The notes under the pieces were generated by a model. It was not told the DNA's origin. It saw only the letters and a list, made by a program, of their open reading frames with translations, and made no database searches. Positions 8,104 through 16,223 of a stretch of 64,000 bases of DNA are shown piece after piece (the first letter of the stretch is position 1; each line of letters opens with the position of its first letter). The DNA comes from Paenibacillus silvestris. Lineage in GTDB: Bacteria > Bacillota > Bacilli > Paenibacillales > NBRC-103111. The translations under genes and the position numbers were made by a program. The stretch lies in assembly GCF_009882985.1 (NCBI RefSeq), contig NZ_WTUZ01000039.1:186001-250000 (forward strand), in the 5' to 3' direction.

Positions 8104-8763
8104 ATGAAACGAAAAATGATGTTGTATGTGATTTTAACCGTTATCGTTCTTGGCGGAGGCAGTATTGCCGGATATTTCTGGTATGAAGGTCAGAACTTCA
8201 TCTCTACCGAGGATTCCCGACTGGCTGGCGATATCTATAAAGTGATGCCACGTATCACTGGTAAGGTGACGTCCCTGCAGGTCGACGAAGGTGCGCATGT
8301 TCTTGCCGATCAGATTGTCGGGCAACAGGATAGTAACAATTTGGCCACAAGCAGCATGGACCAAGCGGCATTAAGATCTCCCATAGAAGGCACGGTTATC
8401 AAGACTTTAATCAAAACAGGCGAAGTAGCATCGGTTGGCCAGGCTGTCGCGATGATTGTAGATCCCAATAAGTTGTTCGTGTCAGCCAATATAGAGGAAA
8501 CCACGATTAACAAGATTCATGAAGGGCAGAAAGTTGATATTAAATTGGATAATTTTCCAGGCAAGATTCTAACGGGGAAGGTAAAAGAAATAAGCAAGGC
8601 TACAGCATCGACGTTCTCGCTACTTCCTTCAACAAACACGAGCGGGAATTTCACTAAAGTAACCCAGCGTGTTCCTATCAAAATATCGATTGAAGACCAT
8701 CAAGGACTTGAACTATTGCCGGGAATCAGCACCAATATCAAAATTCACTTGAAGAGCAATTAA
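8104..8763 (+). CDS. HlyD-type membrane-fusion/adaptor protein (short form)
   Basis: The start is ATG 8104, 5 bases after AGAGGAG; the longer frame to 8050 runs into the operator. The 219-residue protein has one N-terminal membrane anchor (residues about 5-26), then a biotinyl-lipoyl-like barrel (MPRITGKVTSLQVDEGAHV, and PIEGTVIKTLIKTGEVASVG as its second half) and a beta-barrel (LFVSANIEETTINKIHEGQKV). The long coiled-coil hairpin normally inserted between the two lipoyl halves is almost absent (only about 20 residues), unlike EmrA. It is the first gene of a four-gene run (8104, 8784, 10112, 11726), controlled by the divergent TetR. Confidence 0.85.
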   Translation: MKRKMMLYVILTVIVLGGGSIAGYFWYEGQNFISTEDSRLAGDIYKVMPRITGKVTSLQVDEGAHVLADQIVGQQDSNNLATSSMDQAALRSPIEGTVIKTLIKTGEVASVGQAVAMIVDPNKLFVSANIEETTINKIHEGQKVDIKLDNFPGKILTGKVKEISKATASTFSLLPSTNTSGNFTKVTQRVPIKISIEDHQGLELLPGISTNIKIHLKSN

Positions 8764-8783
8764 ATAAAGAGGAGCCAGTTCAA

Positions 8784-10100
8784 ATGAATAGAAGAAACCA
8801 ATTCATAATTCCCGCCGTTTTTATGCTTGCTACCCTTGCTTTTCTGCCCGCATGCGGGTCTATAGAAGCAGAAGACTCCGCAGCGTCGGGCGTTCCTGTT
8901 CAAGTAATCAAGCTGGGACAAGGCACCGCAGCAGGCCTGAACGGCAAAATAATTCCTGATCAGAGCATTAATATCGTGTCGAAGGTATCCGGTAAAGTGG
9001 CTGAAGTTCGTGTGCAAGAGGGCAGCAAGGTGAATAAAGGGGATGTACTCGTCCAGTTGGAGACAACGGAATTGACCCAACAGGTGAAACAAGCCGAGTA
9101 TTCAACCAGCGCAGCTCAGGCTAAATTAGCTGATACCCAAGCGGGTGCCCGGAAGCAAGAGATTACAGGACTTCAGAGTTCAATCCAAGCAGCTGGTGGG
9201 GCATACCAACAGGCGACTGCGGCCGTTGAGCAGGCCAAAGCAGGCTTGGGACTTGCTACGAGCGCCTACAATCGTCTTCGCAATGCATTCGAGAGCAGTT
9301 CGAGTGTATCTCAAGATGACTTGGATAAAGGGACGCTCGAATATGAAAAGGCCAAAGCAGCGTATGAGCAGGCTTTAGGTGCACAGAAAGCCGCCGAAGC
9401 ACAATTGCAAGGAGCCGAAGCAAAGCTGGAACTTGCCAAGGTCGGTCCGACAGAAAATACGGTTAAAGCGCTCGAAGCGGATGTAGAGCGGTTGAACGCT
9501 ACCCTTGAACTTGCGAATAGTGGGCTGAGCAATGCAACAATTACGGCTCCTATCGACGGAGTCATTGTTAAGAAAGGCATTTCACCAGGAGAGTTGGCGC
9601 AAGCCGGCGTGCAGATCCTCTCGCTTGTCAATATGAATCAAGTCCAAGTAGAGCTTAGTGTGGTGGATAGCCAGATTACCCAAGTGAAAGAAGGCATGAC
9701 CGTAGACGTTAGCGTACAAAATGTGCCGGGTAAGAGTTTTCAGGGTGTAATCTCATTCGTCAGTCCAGTAGCGAACACCAACAGCAATTCCTTTCCTGTT
9801 AAGGTGAAAGTCGATAACAAAGATGGCCTGTTGTTTGCCGGGATGGTGGCGGAGGTCAAGCTCAATGCTGCACAGCAAAGCCGTCTGGAAGTGCCAAAAA
9901 GCGCTGTGATCAAAAAGGATCAGAAAGAGTATTTGTTTACGGCAGACAACAGTATGGCGCACCTTGTTGAAGTGAAAACAGAAGAGAAAAACCAGGATTG
10001 GCTCTATGTGATGCCTAACGATAACATCAAAGCAAGTCAACAAATCATCGTGAAGCCGGCAGATAACTTGGCTGAGGGCACGAAGGTAAAAGCCGAATAG
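8784..10100 (+). CDS. HlyD/RND-type efflux adaptor lipoprotein
   Basis: This 438-residue protein has a lipoprotein signal ending in the lipobox LPAC (Cys about residue 26), so it is anchored to the outer face of the membrane. Order: lipoyl half (IVSKVSGKVAEVRVQEGSKV), a long alanine/glutamine-rich coiled-coil hairpin (residues about 95-230; many KA-AEAQ heptads), second lipoyl half (ITAPIDGVIVKKGISPGELA), beta-barrel (VQVELSVVDSQITQVKEGM), and a membrane-proximal domain (VPKSAVIKKDQKEYLF). This is the complete MFP plan seen in YknX/MdtA-like adaptors. It follows the short adaptor by 20 bp and precedes the MFS pump by 11 bp. Two adaptors with one pump is unusual. Confidence 0.9.
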   Translation: MNRRNQFIIPAVFMLATLAFLPACGSIEAEDSAASGVPVQVIKLGQGTAAGLNGKIIPDQSINIVSKVSGKVAEVRVQEGSKVNKGDVLVQLETTELTQQVKQAEYSTSAAQAKLADTQAGARKQEITGLQSSIQAAGGAYQQATAAVEQAKAGLGLATSAYNRLRNAFESSSSVSQDDLDKGTLEYEKAKAAYEQALGAQKAAEAQLQGAEAKLELAKVGPTENTVKALEADVERLNATLELANSGLSNATITAPIDGVIVKKGISPGELAQAGVQILSLVNMNQVQVELSVVDSQITQVKEGMTVDVSVQNVPGKSFQGVISFVSPVANTNSNSFPVKVKVDNKDGLLFAGMVAEVKLNAAQQSRLEVPKSAVIKKDQKEYLFTADNSMAHLVEVKTEEKNQDWLYVMPNDNIKASQQIIVKPADNLAEGTKVKAE

Positions 10101-10111
10101 GAGGCGCTCCG

Positions 10112-11677
10112 ATGGCCGATGAATCGGTGGTTACACAGCAGAAATCAGAAGGCAATGGTCACATGTGGTTGTCACTTATTGCTATCGTCACAGGTACGTT
10201 TGTCGCTGTATTGAATAGCAGCTTAATGAACGTGGCGATGAATAAATTTGTTGCCGTATTCGGCTCGGATCTCATCACCATGCAATGGATCATTACAGGA
10301 TATACGCTGGCTTCCGCTATGGTTATTCCGATGAGCGGATATCTGGGTGGGAGATTCGGTAATAAGAATTTATTTATCTACTCCGTAGCGGGGTTTACGA
10401 TATTCTCAGTGCTATGCGGTTTGGCGTGGAACGCCAATACCATGATCATATTTCGAATCATTCAAGGGCTGGCTGGTGGATTCATTATGCCAGTCGGAAT
10501 GTCCATTATTTTCACAACCTTTCCGAAGGAGAAAACAGGCACGGCTATGGGGCTGTGGGGGATTGCAGCCATGGTGGCACCCGCGCTAGGACCGACCTTC
10601 GGAGGTTATTTGATCCAGAATTTCAGCTGGCGGCTTCTTTTCTTCATTAATGTGCCGATTGGCATTCTGGCCGTCGTGCTTGGCAAGATTCTCATGAAGG
10701 AATCACCTCGCACAACAGGATTGAAATTTGATACGCCAGGGGCTGTCTTGTCCATGACTTTCTTCGGCAGCCTGCTGCTGGCTTTAAGCAAAGGGCAGTC
10801 CCAAGGCTGGACTTCGCTGTTCATTGTCAGTCTGTTATTTATTGCTCTCTGCAGTTTATTGCTCTTAATCTGGGTGGAGCTTGGAGCCAAGCAGCCTGTA
10901 CTGGACTTGAACTTATTCAAAAATGTTAAATTTACGATTAGTGTCATTTCGGGCAGTCTGGTTATGATGGCAATGATGGGCGGAACTTTTTTGGCCCCTG
11001 TGTATTTGCAGAGTATTCAAGGGCTTAATGCGATGCAGACGGGAATTCTCTTGATGCCGCAATCCATTGCCATGGCGGTCATGATGGCTATTAGCGGGAA
11101 GTTGGTAGAGAAATTCGGGGTTGTTCCAATTTGTATTGCAGGCCTTGCGATTCTGGGGATAACGACCGCGGAGTTGCATCTTTTGACGGCTGATACGCCG
11201 AATCATTGGCTGAATGCCTTATTAACTATTAGGGGAATTGGCATTGGCGTGTGCTTGATGCCATTAACTTCTGCGGGAATGAACGCGGTGGCTCCGGAAC
11301 AGATCAGTAACGCTTCGCCGTTATCGAATGTTCTTCGCCAAGTGGCTGGATCGCTTGGAATTGCGATATTTACTGCTATTATGAGCAATCGTCAGCTCGT
11401 ACATTACCAGCACATTTCCGAAAGCGTATCTGTAGATTCCGTTATGGCGAACAACACAGTGTCCGCTCTCACAGGGGAGATTTATGCTTGGGCGGTAGAT
11501 AGGGCTACGGCTACAGGCGCAGCTACGTCCTACCTTGCCGGTTTCATACAGAAGGAAGCTTTCGTCAGGTCTATCGCGGATACTTTTTATATCTCAGCCA
11601 TTCCAGCTTTTATATGTATTCCTTTCGTTCTATTTTTTATAAAGCGAAAACAAGCGCCAGTTGAAGTAAAAGAGTAG
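10112..11677 (+). CDS. DHA2 (EmrB/QacA-type) MFS multidrug exporter
   Basis: This 521-residue integral membrane protein has the 14-helix layout of the DHA2 family of proton-driven drug exporters. Visible signatures are the N-terminal helix 1 motif (AVLNSSLMNVAMNK), the motif-A region after helix 2 (GYLGGRFGNKN), and the helix 4-5 segment with motif C (MGLWGIAAMVAPALGPTFGG). Its substrate cannot be read from sequence. It starts at ATG 10112 behind AGGAGGCGCTCCG and is the third gene of the TetR-controlled operon. There is no terminator after it, so the SLH gene 48 bp downstream may be read through. Confidence 0.92.
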   Translation: MADESVVTQQKSEGNGHMWLSLIAIVTGTFVAVLNSSLMNVAMNKFVAVFGSDLITMQWIITGYTLASAMVIPMSGYLGGRFGNKNLFIYSVAGFTIFSVLCGLAWNANTMIIFRIIQGLAGGFIMPVGMSIIFTTFPKEKTGTAMGLWGIAAMVAPALGPTFGGYLIQNFSWRLLFFINVPIGILAVVLGKILMKESPRTTGLKFDTPGAVLSMTFFGSLLLALSKGQSQGWTSLFIVSLLFIALCSLLLLIWVELGAKQPVLDLNLFKNVKFTISVISGSLVMMAMMGGTFLAPVYLQSIQGLNAMQTGILLMPQSIAMAVMMAISGKLVEKFGVVPICIAGLAILGITTAELHLLTADTPNHWLNALLTIRGIGIGVCLMPLTSAGMNAVAPEQISNASPLSNVLRQVAGSLGIAIFTAIMSNRQLVHYQHISESVSVDSVMANNTVSALTGEIYAWAVDRATATGAATSYLAGFIQKEAFVRSIADTFYISAIPAFICIPFVLFFIKRKQAPVEVKE

Positions 11678-11725
11678 CAGTCACGCACGTGAAGTAAGAT
11701 TGAATTTATCGGGAGGCACTAGACA

Positions 11726-14029
11726 ATGAAGAAGTATGTATCTGTTATTATCAGCACGTGTATGGCCTCTACCCTGTTAACTACGGTAGCACAAGGTGCC
11801 GGTTCTCCTAAATCCTCCGCAGATTTCAACGATTTGAGTCAATTGGATGCGGGGACGAAAGCCAAATTTGATGCAATGATCTCCGCAGGTATTTTTGATG
11901 GTGTGAGCGAGGGTGTGTTTGGTCTGCATGATAAAATGAACCGTGCCCAGTTCGCGAAGGCTGCCGCTGGAATATTCCAATTGAAGGTTAATACTTCATT
12001 AATCACCTCCAGCTTCAGCGATGTGAGCGCTGCTGACCCTGCCAATGGCTATGCACTTCCGTATATTGAGGCATTGAAAACAGCTAAATTGACTGATGGT
12101 TTTGGCGCAGGCACCTTTAATCCCGCAGGCGAGGTAACCAAAGAACAATTAGCCGCTTTCTTGATTCGAGGATTGAATAAAGAAGCTGAATTGAAATCAA
12201 ATGCTGGCATAAATGATAACACAATATCCAGCTGGGCTAAGGGGTATGCCGCTTTGGCTGTACAAATGAATTTGCTGGGGAACCAAATGGATGGTAAATT
12301 CGGCGGCATTTCTCCAGCAACAAGGGAACAACTTGTTACTTCTTCGTATGAAGCGAAGCGCCAGTATGTACCTGTGACAACGGCTCCGGCTATCGTTGAC
12401 CTCCCGATTGAAGCTCTAACAGCTTACAACCTGACAGACAATACACAGGCTCAAGTCAAAAGTGTGACCCAAGAGAAATCGTCAGACGGCTGGAGAGTCG
12501 GAGTTGTGATTACCTTAACTAACACTTCCGGAGCAACCATCCGAATTCCGGATTATGATCTTCGGATCCAAACGGCGGAAGGCACGGTCTATACCCTTCC
12601 AGCGAGTGCAAGCAACTCTCGCTCCATACTTCCGCAGGGGAGTGTGACCTTAAGCTATATGACGGATATAGGTGTGAACAAGGATGTCCAGTTGACGAAT
12701 CTTCTTTGGGTAGAAGTCGATCAAAAGGTGTATCCAAAGCAAGAATCGCCATTAGCGGATGCTAATATCAGTTCGATGGTATGGCGTGGCCAGGATGCCC
12801 AAATAGAAGATCCAGCCCATTTGGGGGACTGGGGAGTCCGCTTCTCCCTTCCTGGCATCAATTCCGCTTTGAAATATTCAGCGGTGAAGATGTCTAAGCA
12901 GTTTACAGGGCAAACACCAACCTATATCGTGGAGATAATAGCGGAGAATCAAGGCAGCTATTCGGAAACCATACCGGATTTTACTTTGAGCGGCAAATCG
13001 GAGGGCAAATCCTTCATCGGCAAGCGAGTGGAAGAGGCTCCAATTCATCTTGATGCGGGGGGCAAGAAGTCTATTCATTTTGCGATTGCAGCGGATACGG
13101 ATACCGCACTTGAAGCCTTCTATGTCCTTTCATCTGAAAGCTTCTTGAAACAAGGGCAGACTGCACCGATTCAATATTTCACAGGACGCATAGGATTCCG
13201 ACTTCCTGCGAACGAAGGTACTGTCACTGGAGCGGGTGTAAGCCGTTATGATTTCGGCACGCCGATGGATTTTACGCGAATGAACGATACCATTAATCCG
13301 AATTTGACGGTTTCGCTTCAAGAACTTCACGTAACAGATAATCAAGAAACAGGAAATAAAACGGGGATAGCCAAATTTACACTCTTCAATAAGAGTGATA
13401 AACCAATTCCGGTTCCGGCTTTTGGAGCGGAATTAGCGGGTAAAGATGGCAATGCGTACGCAGGAACACGCCAAGCGGTAAGAACTACAGATATAGCTCC
13501 AGGAACAGGGATCGTCGTCAGCTATGGGTTCACACTTCCAGCCACGGACCAGAGTGAGCTATTCCAATTGAACGTACAAGAAGTGCTATCCAATTCTGCC
13601 TACAAAGCGACGATTGCCAGCTATTTCGTAAGCATTCAGAATGATAACGATCATAATAATATCTCCTTGTATCCATTCAAGTTAAACTTGAAAAGCTGGA
13701 CAATATCGCAGTTGACGATGATGGGAACAACCGGATTCTCCTATACGTATAAATTAAATTTGGACCTCGGGATGGAGCGGGAATCCGAAGTGGTCCTTGA
13801 TAATGCCTTTTCCAAGTTGAAGTTTGAGCTAGTCGATTCTTTAGGACGAGTTTTGGGCTCGAATTCATTTCCTTTTACCGGGTCAAACCGTTTGGTAAGT
13901 GGTAACCAAGTACTGACCTTCAGCAATCTCGCTCAAGATCAGATTCAATCCAATATATCCATTAAAGTGTATGAAACAATCACTACCCCAACAGGTGAAA
14001 TGGATAGACTCATTACCGAATTGAAATAA
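11726..14029 (+). CDS. SLH-domain cell-surface protein with Ig-like repeats
   Basis: This 767-residue protein starts with a signal peptide (residues 1-25, cut after VAQGA) followed by three SLH motifs (about residues 30-85, 90-150 and 155-210; for example FDAMISAGIFDGVSEGVFGL with MNRAQFAKA), which bind pyruvylated secondary cell-wall polymer. The remaining 550 residues are several beta-sandwich repeats of DUF4352-like character (VVITLTNTSGATIRIPDYDL, IAKFTLFNKSDKPIPVPAFG). No catalytic motif is seen. It starts at ATG 11726 behind GGGAGG, only 48 bp after the MFS exporter and without a terminator between, so it may belong to the efflux operon; a strong terminator follows it. Confidence 0.85.
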   Translation: MKKYVSVIISTCMASTLLTTVAQGAGSPKSSADFNDLSQLDAGTKAKFDAMISAGIFDGVSEGVFGLHDKMNRAQFAKAAAGIFQLKVNTSLITSSFSDVSAADPANGYALPYIEALKTAKLTDGFGAGTFNPAGEVTKEQLAAFLIRGLNKEAELKSNAGINDNTISSWAKGYAALAVQMNLLGNQMDGKFGGISPATREQLVTSSYEAKRQYVPVTTAPAIVDLPIEALTAYNLTDNTQAQVKSVTQEKSSDGWRVGVVITLTNTSGATIRIPDYDLRIQTAEGTVYTLPASASNSRSILPQGSVTLSYMTDIGVNKDVQLTNLLWVEVDQKVYPKQESPLADANISSMVWRGQDAQIEDPAHLGDWGVRFSLPGINSALKYSAVKMSKQFTGQTPTYIVEIIAENQGSYSETIPDFTLSGKSEGKSFIGKRVEEAPIHLDAGGKKSIHFAIAADTDTALEAFYVLSSESFLKQGQTAPIQYFTGRIGFRLPANEGTVTGAGVSRYDFGTPMDFTRMNDTINPNLTVSLQELHVTDNQETGNKTGIAKFTLFNKSDKPIPVPAFGAELAGKDGNAYAGTRQAVRTTDIAPGTGIVVSYGFTLPATDQSELFQLNVQEVLSNSAYKATIASYFVSIQNDNDHNNISLYPFKLNLKSWTISQLTMMGTTGFSYTYKLNLDLGMERESEVVLDNAFSKLKFELVDSLGRVLGSNSFPFTGSNRLVSGNQVLTFSNLAQDQIQSNISIKVYETITTPTGEMDRLITELK

Positions 14030-14039
14030 GATTGAAGAA

Positions 14040-14088
14040 GAGGCAGTCCTATCAGTCATGCAAATGACGAAGGGGATTGCCTCTTTTT
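14040..14088 (+). terminator. Intrinsic terminator after the SLH gene
   Basis: The outer stem GAGGCA / TGCCTC encloses an inner GTCAT-GCAA-ATGAC hairpin and is followed by TTTTT. Confidence 0.8.
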
Positions 14089-14347
14089 GGTTGATTCGGT
14101 TAAATAGCGCCCCTAAGTTCCCCTCCCAATTGATCCTTACCGCAAAAGAGGCTGTCCATAAGGGTTACAATTGCTTTTCTTTGGAGGTCCAGGCGGGTCC
14201 GATAGGAGCGATGACTGCAAGCAAGGGAGCTGCCGAGCGATCGGTTGCTTTTCAATTCGTCCCCTTGGACGAAAGGAGTTTTGCCTAATTCTGTCGAATT
14301 TGAATGAATATAGACTAAGTAGAGTTTAGAGTGCAGGGGGCGAAGAC
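14089..14347. other. Intergenic region without a recognisable gene
   Basis: A 76-codon frame (14058-14288) begins inside the terminator and has no ribosome site, so it is not called. A small hairpin TCGTCC-CCTT-GGACGA lies at 14257-14272 without a U-tract. The stretch AAAGAGGCTGTCC-ATAAGGG near 14148 resembles sequence often left at insertion-element ends, but no transposase remains. The LURP-one-like gene is preceded by a GGGGG ribosome site. Confidence 0.4.
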
Positions 14348-14926
14348 TTGAATCCGAAATTCAATCATCATAAGTTCAGTGTTAGAAAGCAGATCCTATC
14401 TTTAGTTGGTGCCAAAATCGATATTTTCGATGAGAATGAAAAGCCCATTCTCTTCTCGAAGATGAAAGCCTTCAAGCTGAAGGAAGACATCCGGATATAC
14501 GGCGATGAAACGATGCAAGATTGTTTGATCACCATGCAAGCACGAAGCGTCATTGATTTCTCCTCCATCTTCGACGTAGTTGATGTTGAAACCGGGATCA
14601 AGATCGGCTCTTTGCGACGCAAAGGGATGAAGTCGATTCTTAAGGATGAATGGGCGATTTTGGACCCGAGTGAGTCAGTAATCGGATTAATTAAGGAAGA
14701 TAATGTGCTGCTTGCCCTTTTGCGAAGATTCCTGACGAATTTGATCCCTCAGCATTATCATGTAGAAATGAACGGAACCAAAGTCGCCGAGTTCAAACAA
14801 AATTTCAACCCCTTCGTCCAAAAACTAAACCTGGATTTCTCGGCTGACAGTAGCGGCAAGCTTGATCGTCGCTTGGGTCTCGCCGCCGCGGTATTACTGA
14901 TCGCCGTCGAGGGCAGTCAGGGATAA
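14348..14926 (+). CDS. LURP-one-related (Tubby/scramblase-like fold) protein
   Basis: This 192-residue protein starts at TTG 14348 after a GGGGG ribosome site (no ATG lies close). It has no signal peptide. The pattern of beta strands around a central helix, including KIDIFDENEKPILFSKMKAF, IFDVVDVETGIKIGSLRRKG, EWAILDPSESVIGLIKEDN, and a hydrophobic C-terminal helix (RLGLAAAVLLIAVE), matches the LOR (LURP-one-related) fold shared with phospholipid scramblases. Bacterial members have no proven function; the buried C-terminal helix could hold the barrel core. It is followed after 37 bp by a small zinc-ribbon gene. Confidence 0.65.
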   Translation: MNPKFNHHKFSVRKQILSLVGAKIDIFDENEKPILFSKMKAFKLKEDIRIYGDETMQDCLITMQARSVIDFSSIFDVVDVETGIKIGSLRRKGMKSILKDEWAILDPSESVIGLIKEDNVLLALLRRFLTNLIPQHYHVEMNGTKVAEFKQNFNPFVQKLNLDFSADSSGKLDRRLGLAAAVLLIAVEGSQG

Positions 14927-14963
14927 ATAAATTATTTTGGCTCAACCAATAAAGGGGATTACA

Positions 14964-15194
14964 ATGAACGAAGAAGACGTTAAGAGGCGTATTACGGATT
15001 ACCAGCAGGCAGTAGGAGTGAATCCTCTTACTTGCGGAAACAATAGTCAACACGAGAAATTATACCCTAAAGTGCTTGAACAGGGGTTGGTTCTACTATG
15101 CCCTAATTGCAAGTATACGCAGACGTACATTCCTGATCTCTTTTTCGATGATGGATTTTACGATTGGCTACGGGGCATGAAGAACTTGAGTTAA
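14964..15194 (+). CDS. Small zinc-ribbon-like protein, 76 aa
   Basis: The start was chosen at ATG 14964, 6 bases after AAAGGGG; the frame opens earlier (14937) without a ribosome site. The product has a helical N-terminus (MNEEDVKRRITDYQQAVGV), then one Cys (LTCGNN) and, about 20 residues on, CPNC (LLCPNCKYTQ). This is a plausible metal site with a histidine in between (QHEK), and an acidic/aromatic tail (YIPDLFFDDGFYDW) follows. I do not recognise a family. Its transcript appears to run through repeat copy A to the terminator at 15466. Confidence 0.6.
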   Translation: MNEEDVKRRITDYQQAVGVNPLTCGNNSQHEKLYPKVLEQGLVLLCPNCKYTQTYIPDLFFDDGFYDWLRGMKNLS

Positions 15195-15213
15195 ACTCTA
15201 CAGCCGGAGAGGG

Positions 15214-15404
15214 AATACCTGGAGATTCTCCTGTTAATCATAGTGCCGAAAGAGGCTATGGATAGTATACCTGGAGTTTCTCCTGTTAAATCAGCCGCTG
15301 GGCCCGATTTTAGGCGAAACTTGAGGAATTAGCGGGAGAATTTCCAGCTACTCGCCTAGAACCAACTGATTTATAACAAATTAGCTCCATTATTTCCAGT
15401 TATG
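15214..15404 (+). repeat. Dispersed four-palindrome element, copy A
   Basis: Four imperfect palindromic arms lie at 15214-15239, 15266-15292, 15327-15351 and 15379-15404 (for example CTGGAGTTTCTCCTGTTA and CGGGAGAATTTCCAG). Distances between equivalent bases are 52, 62 and 52 bp, as in copies B, C and D. The element lies in the 3' untranslated region between the zinc-ribbon gene and the terminator at 15466. Confidence 0.75.
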
Positions 15405-15465
15405 AATTGGGAGAAGAGCACGGGGGAGGCGTCTGGGGAGCTAGCAGGCACTGAAGGGCCATATC

Positions 15466-15499
15466 AAGGAGTCAGTGATTTGATCACTGGCTTCTTTTT
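15466..15499 (+). terminator. Intrinsic terminator downstream of repeat copy A
   Basis: A 10-bp stem (AGTCAGTGAT / ATCACTGGCT, one G-T pair) with loop TTG is followed by TCTTTTT. Confidence 0.8.
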
Positions 15500-15546
15500 C
15501 GCTTTCTGGGATCAGGCTTTATCCGAAAAATAGACAATTGAAGTAC

Positions 15547-15575
15547 TTGATCCTTACTTCTAAATGATGTATATT
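15547..15575 (+). promoter_or_regulatory. Sigma-A-like promoter of the TetR/map operon
   Basis: A -35 TTGATC (15547-15552) and a -10 TATATT (15570-15575) have a 17-bp spacer, about 45 bp before the tetR start codon. Confidence 0.55.
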
Positions 15576-15620
15576 GTTTTTACATTGACATTACAGCAGG
15601 TCTAAAAAAGGAGTGGCGCT

Positions 15621-16223
15621 ATGTCACCACGTACCAAAGAACAGAATGATGCGATCCGGGAGATGCGGATGGACCAAATTATGCAAGCGGCCGCGGAAGT
15701 CTATTTGGAGAAGGGCATTCAATTGGAAATACGCGATGTTGCGGTCAAGGCAGAGCTCGGCTACGGAACTGTGTATCATTACTACAAAAATAAGCACATG
15801 CTTTTGGAAGATTTACTGTGGGATGCTCTGAATCGAGTCGAGTCGGCTGTATTGCCTGCTAAGACGGGGGATGTTGGCAGTATGCTCAAAGCGGAGTCGT
15901 TCTCCAGGCTGCTCCTCACGAAGTGTGCCGAGGATCTTTCCGTATTTATTTTGCTTAAAACGGTGGCGGATAATTTCCATCACTTTCCGGGAAACCGGTT
16001 CAGCAAGCTGTTTGCCGATTTTCAGGAAAGGATCTATTTGCCGTTTGTGGAAATGGTCCGTGAAGGAATCGGCTCCAAAACTGCGGAGAAAACAGCTAAT
16101 CTGATATTCGGCTCGCTTGTTGGCTACACAGCACTGAACATCCACCACCATATGCGCAGCGAGATGGATGTAGAAGGAATCGTCCATATGATTTTTTCGG
16201 GCATACAGTCAAAGGAGAGATGA
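15621..16223 (+). CDS. TetR/AcrR-family regulator
   Basis: This 200-residue protein has a TetR-type HTH at residues about 20-62 (QAAAEVYLEKGIQLEIRDVA followed by ELGYGTVYHYYKNKHML). The C-terminal domain (residues 65-200) is helical and unassigned. It starts at ATG 15621 behind AAAGGAG. Its stop codon overlaps the start of a methionine aminopeptidase gene (ATGA at 16220-16223), so the two are translationally coupled and the regulator probably controls its own operon. No clear palindromic operator was found around the promoter. Confidence 0.88.
   Translation: MSPRTKEQNDAIREMRMDQIMQAAAEVYLEKGIQLEIRDVAVKAELGYGTVYHYYKNKHMLLEDLLWDALNRVESAVLPAKTGDVGSMLKAESFSRLLLTKCAEDLSVFILLKTVADNFHHFPGNRFSKLFADFQERIYLPFVEMVREGIGSKTAEKTANLIFGSLVGYTALNIHHHMRSEMDVEGIVHMIFSGIQSKER

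Noticed and set aside
14148-14170. Insertion-sequence end-like motif
   Set aside because: Only a short resemblance (AAAGAGGCTGTCC); no inverted partner, target duplication or transposase was seen.
14058-14288. A 76-codon plus-strand frame after the SLH gene
   Set aside because: It begins inside the intrinsic terminator and has no Shine-Dalgarno site; composition does not look like protein.
15195-15420. Regularly spaced short repeats as a possible CRISPR array
   Set aside because: Arms are imperfect palindromes that differ from one another, only four per copy with unequal spacing (52/62/52), and no cas genes are present.
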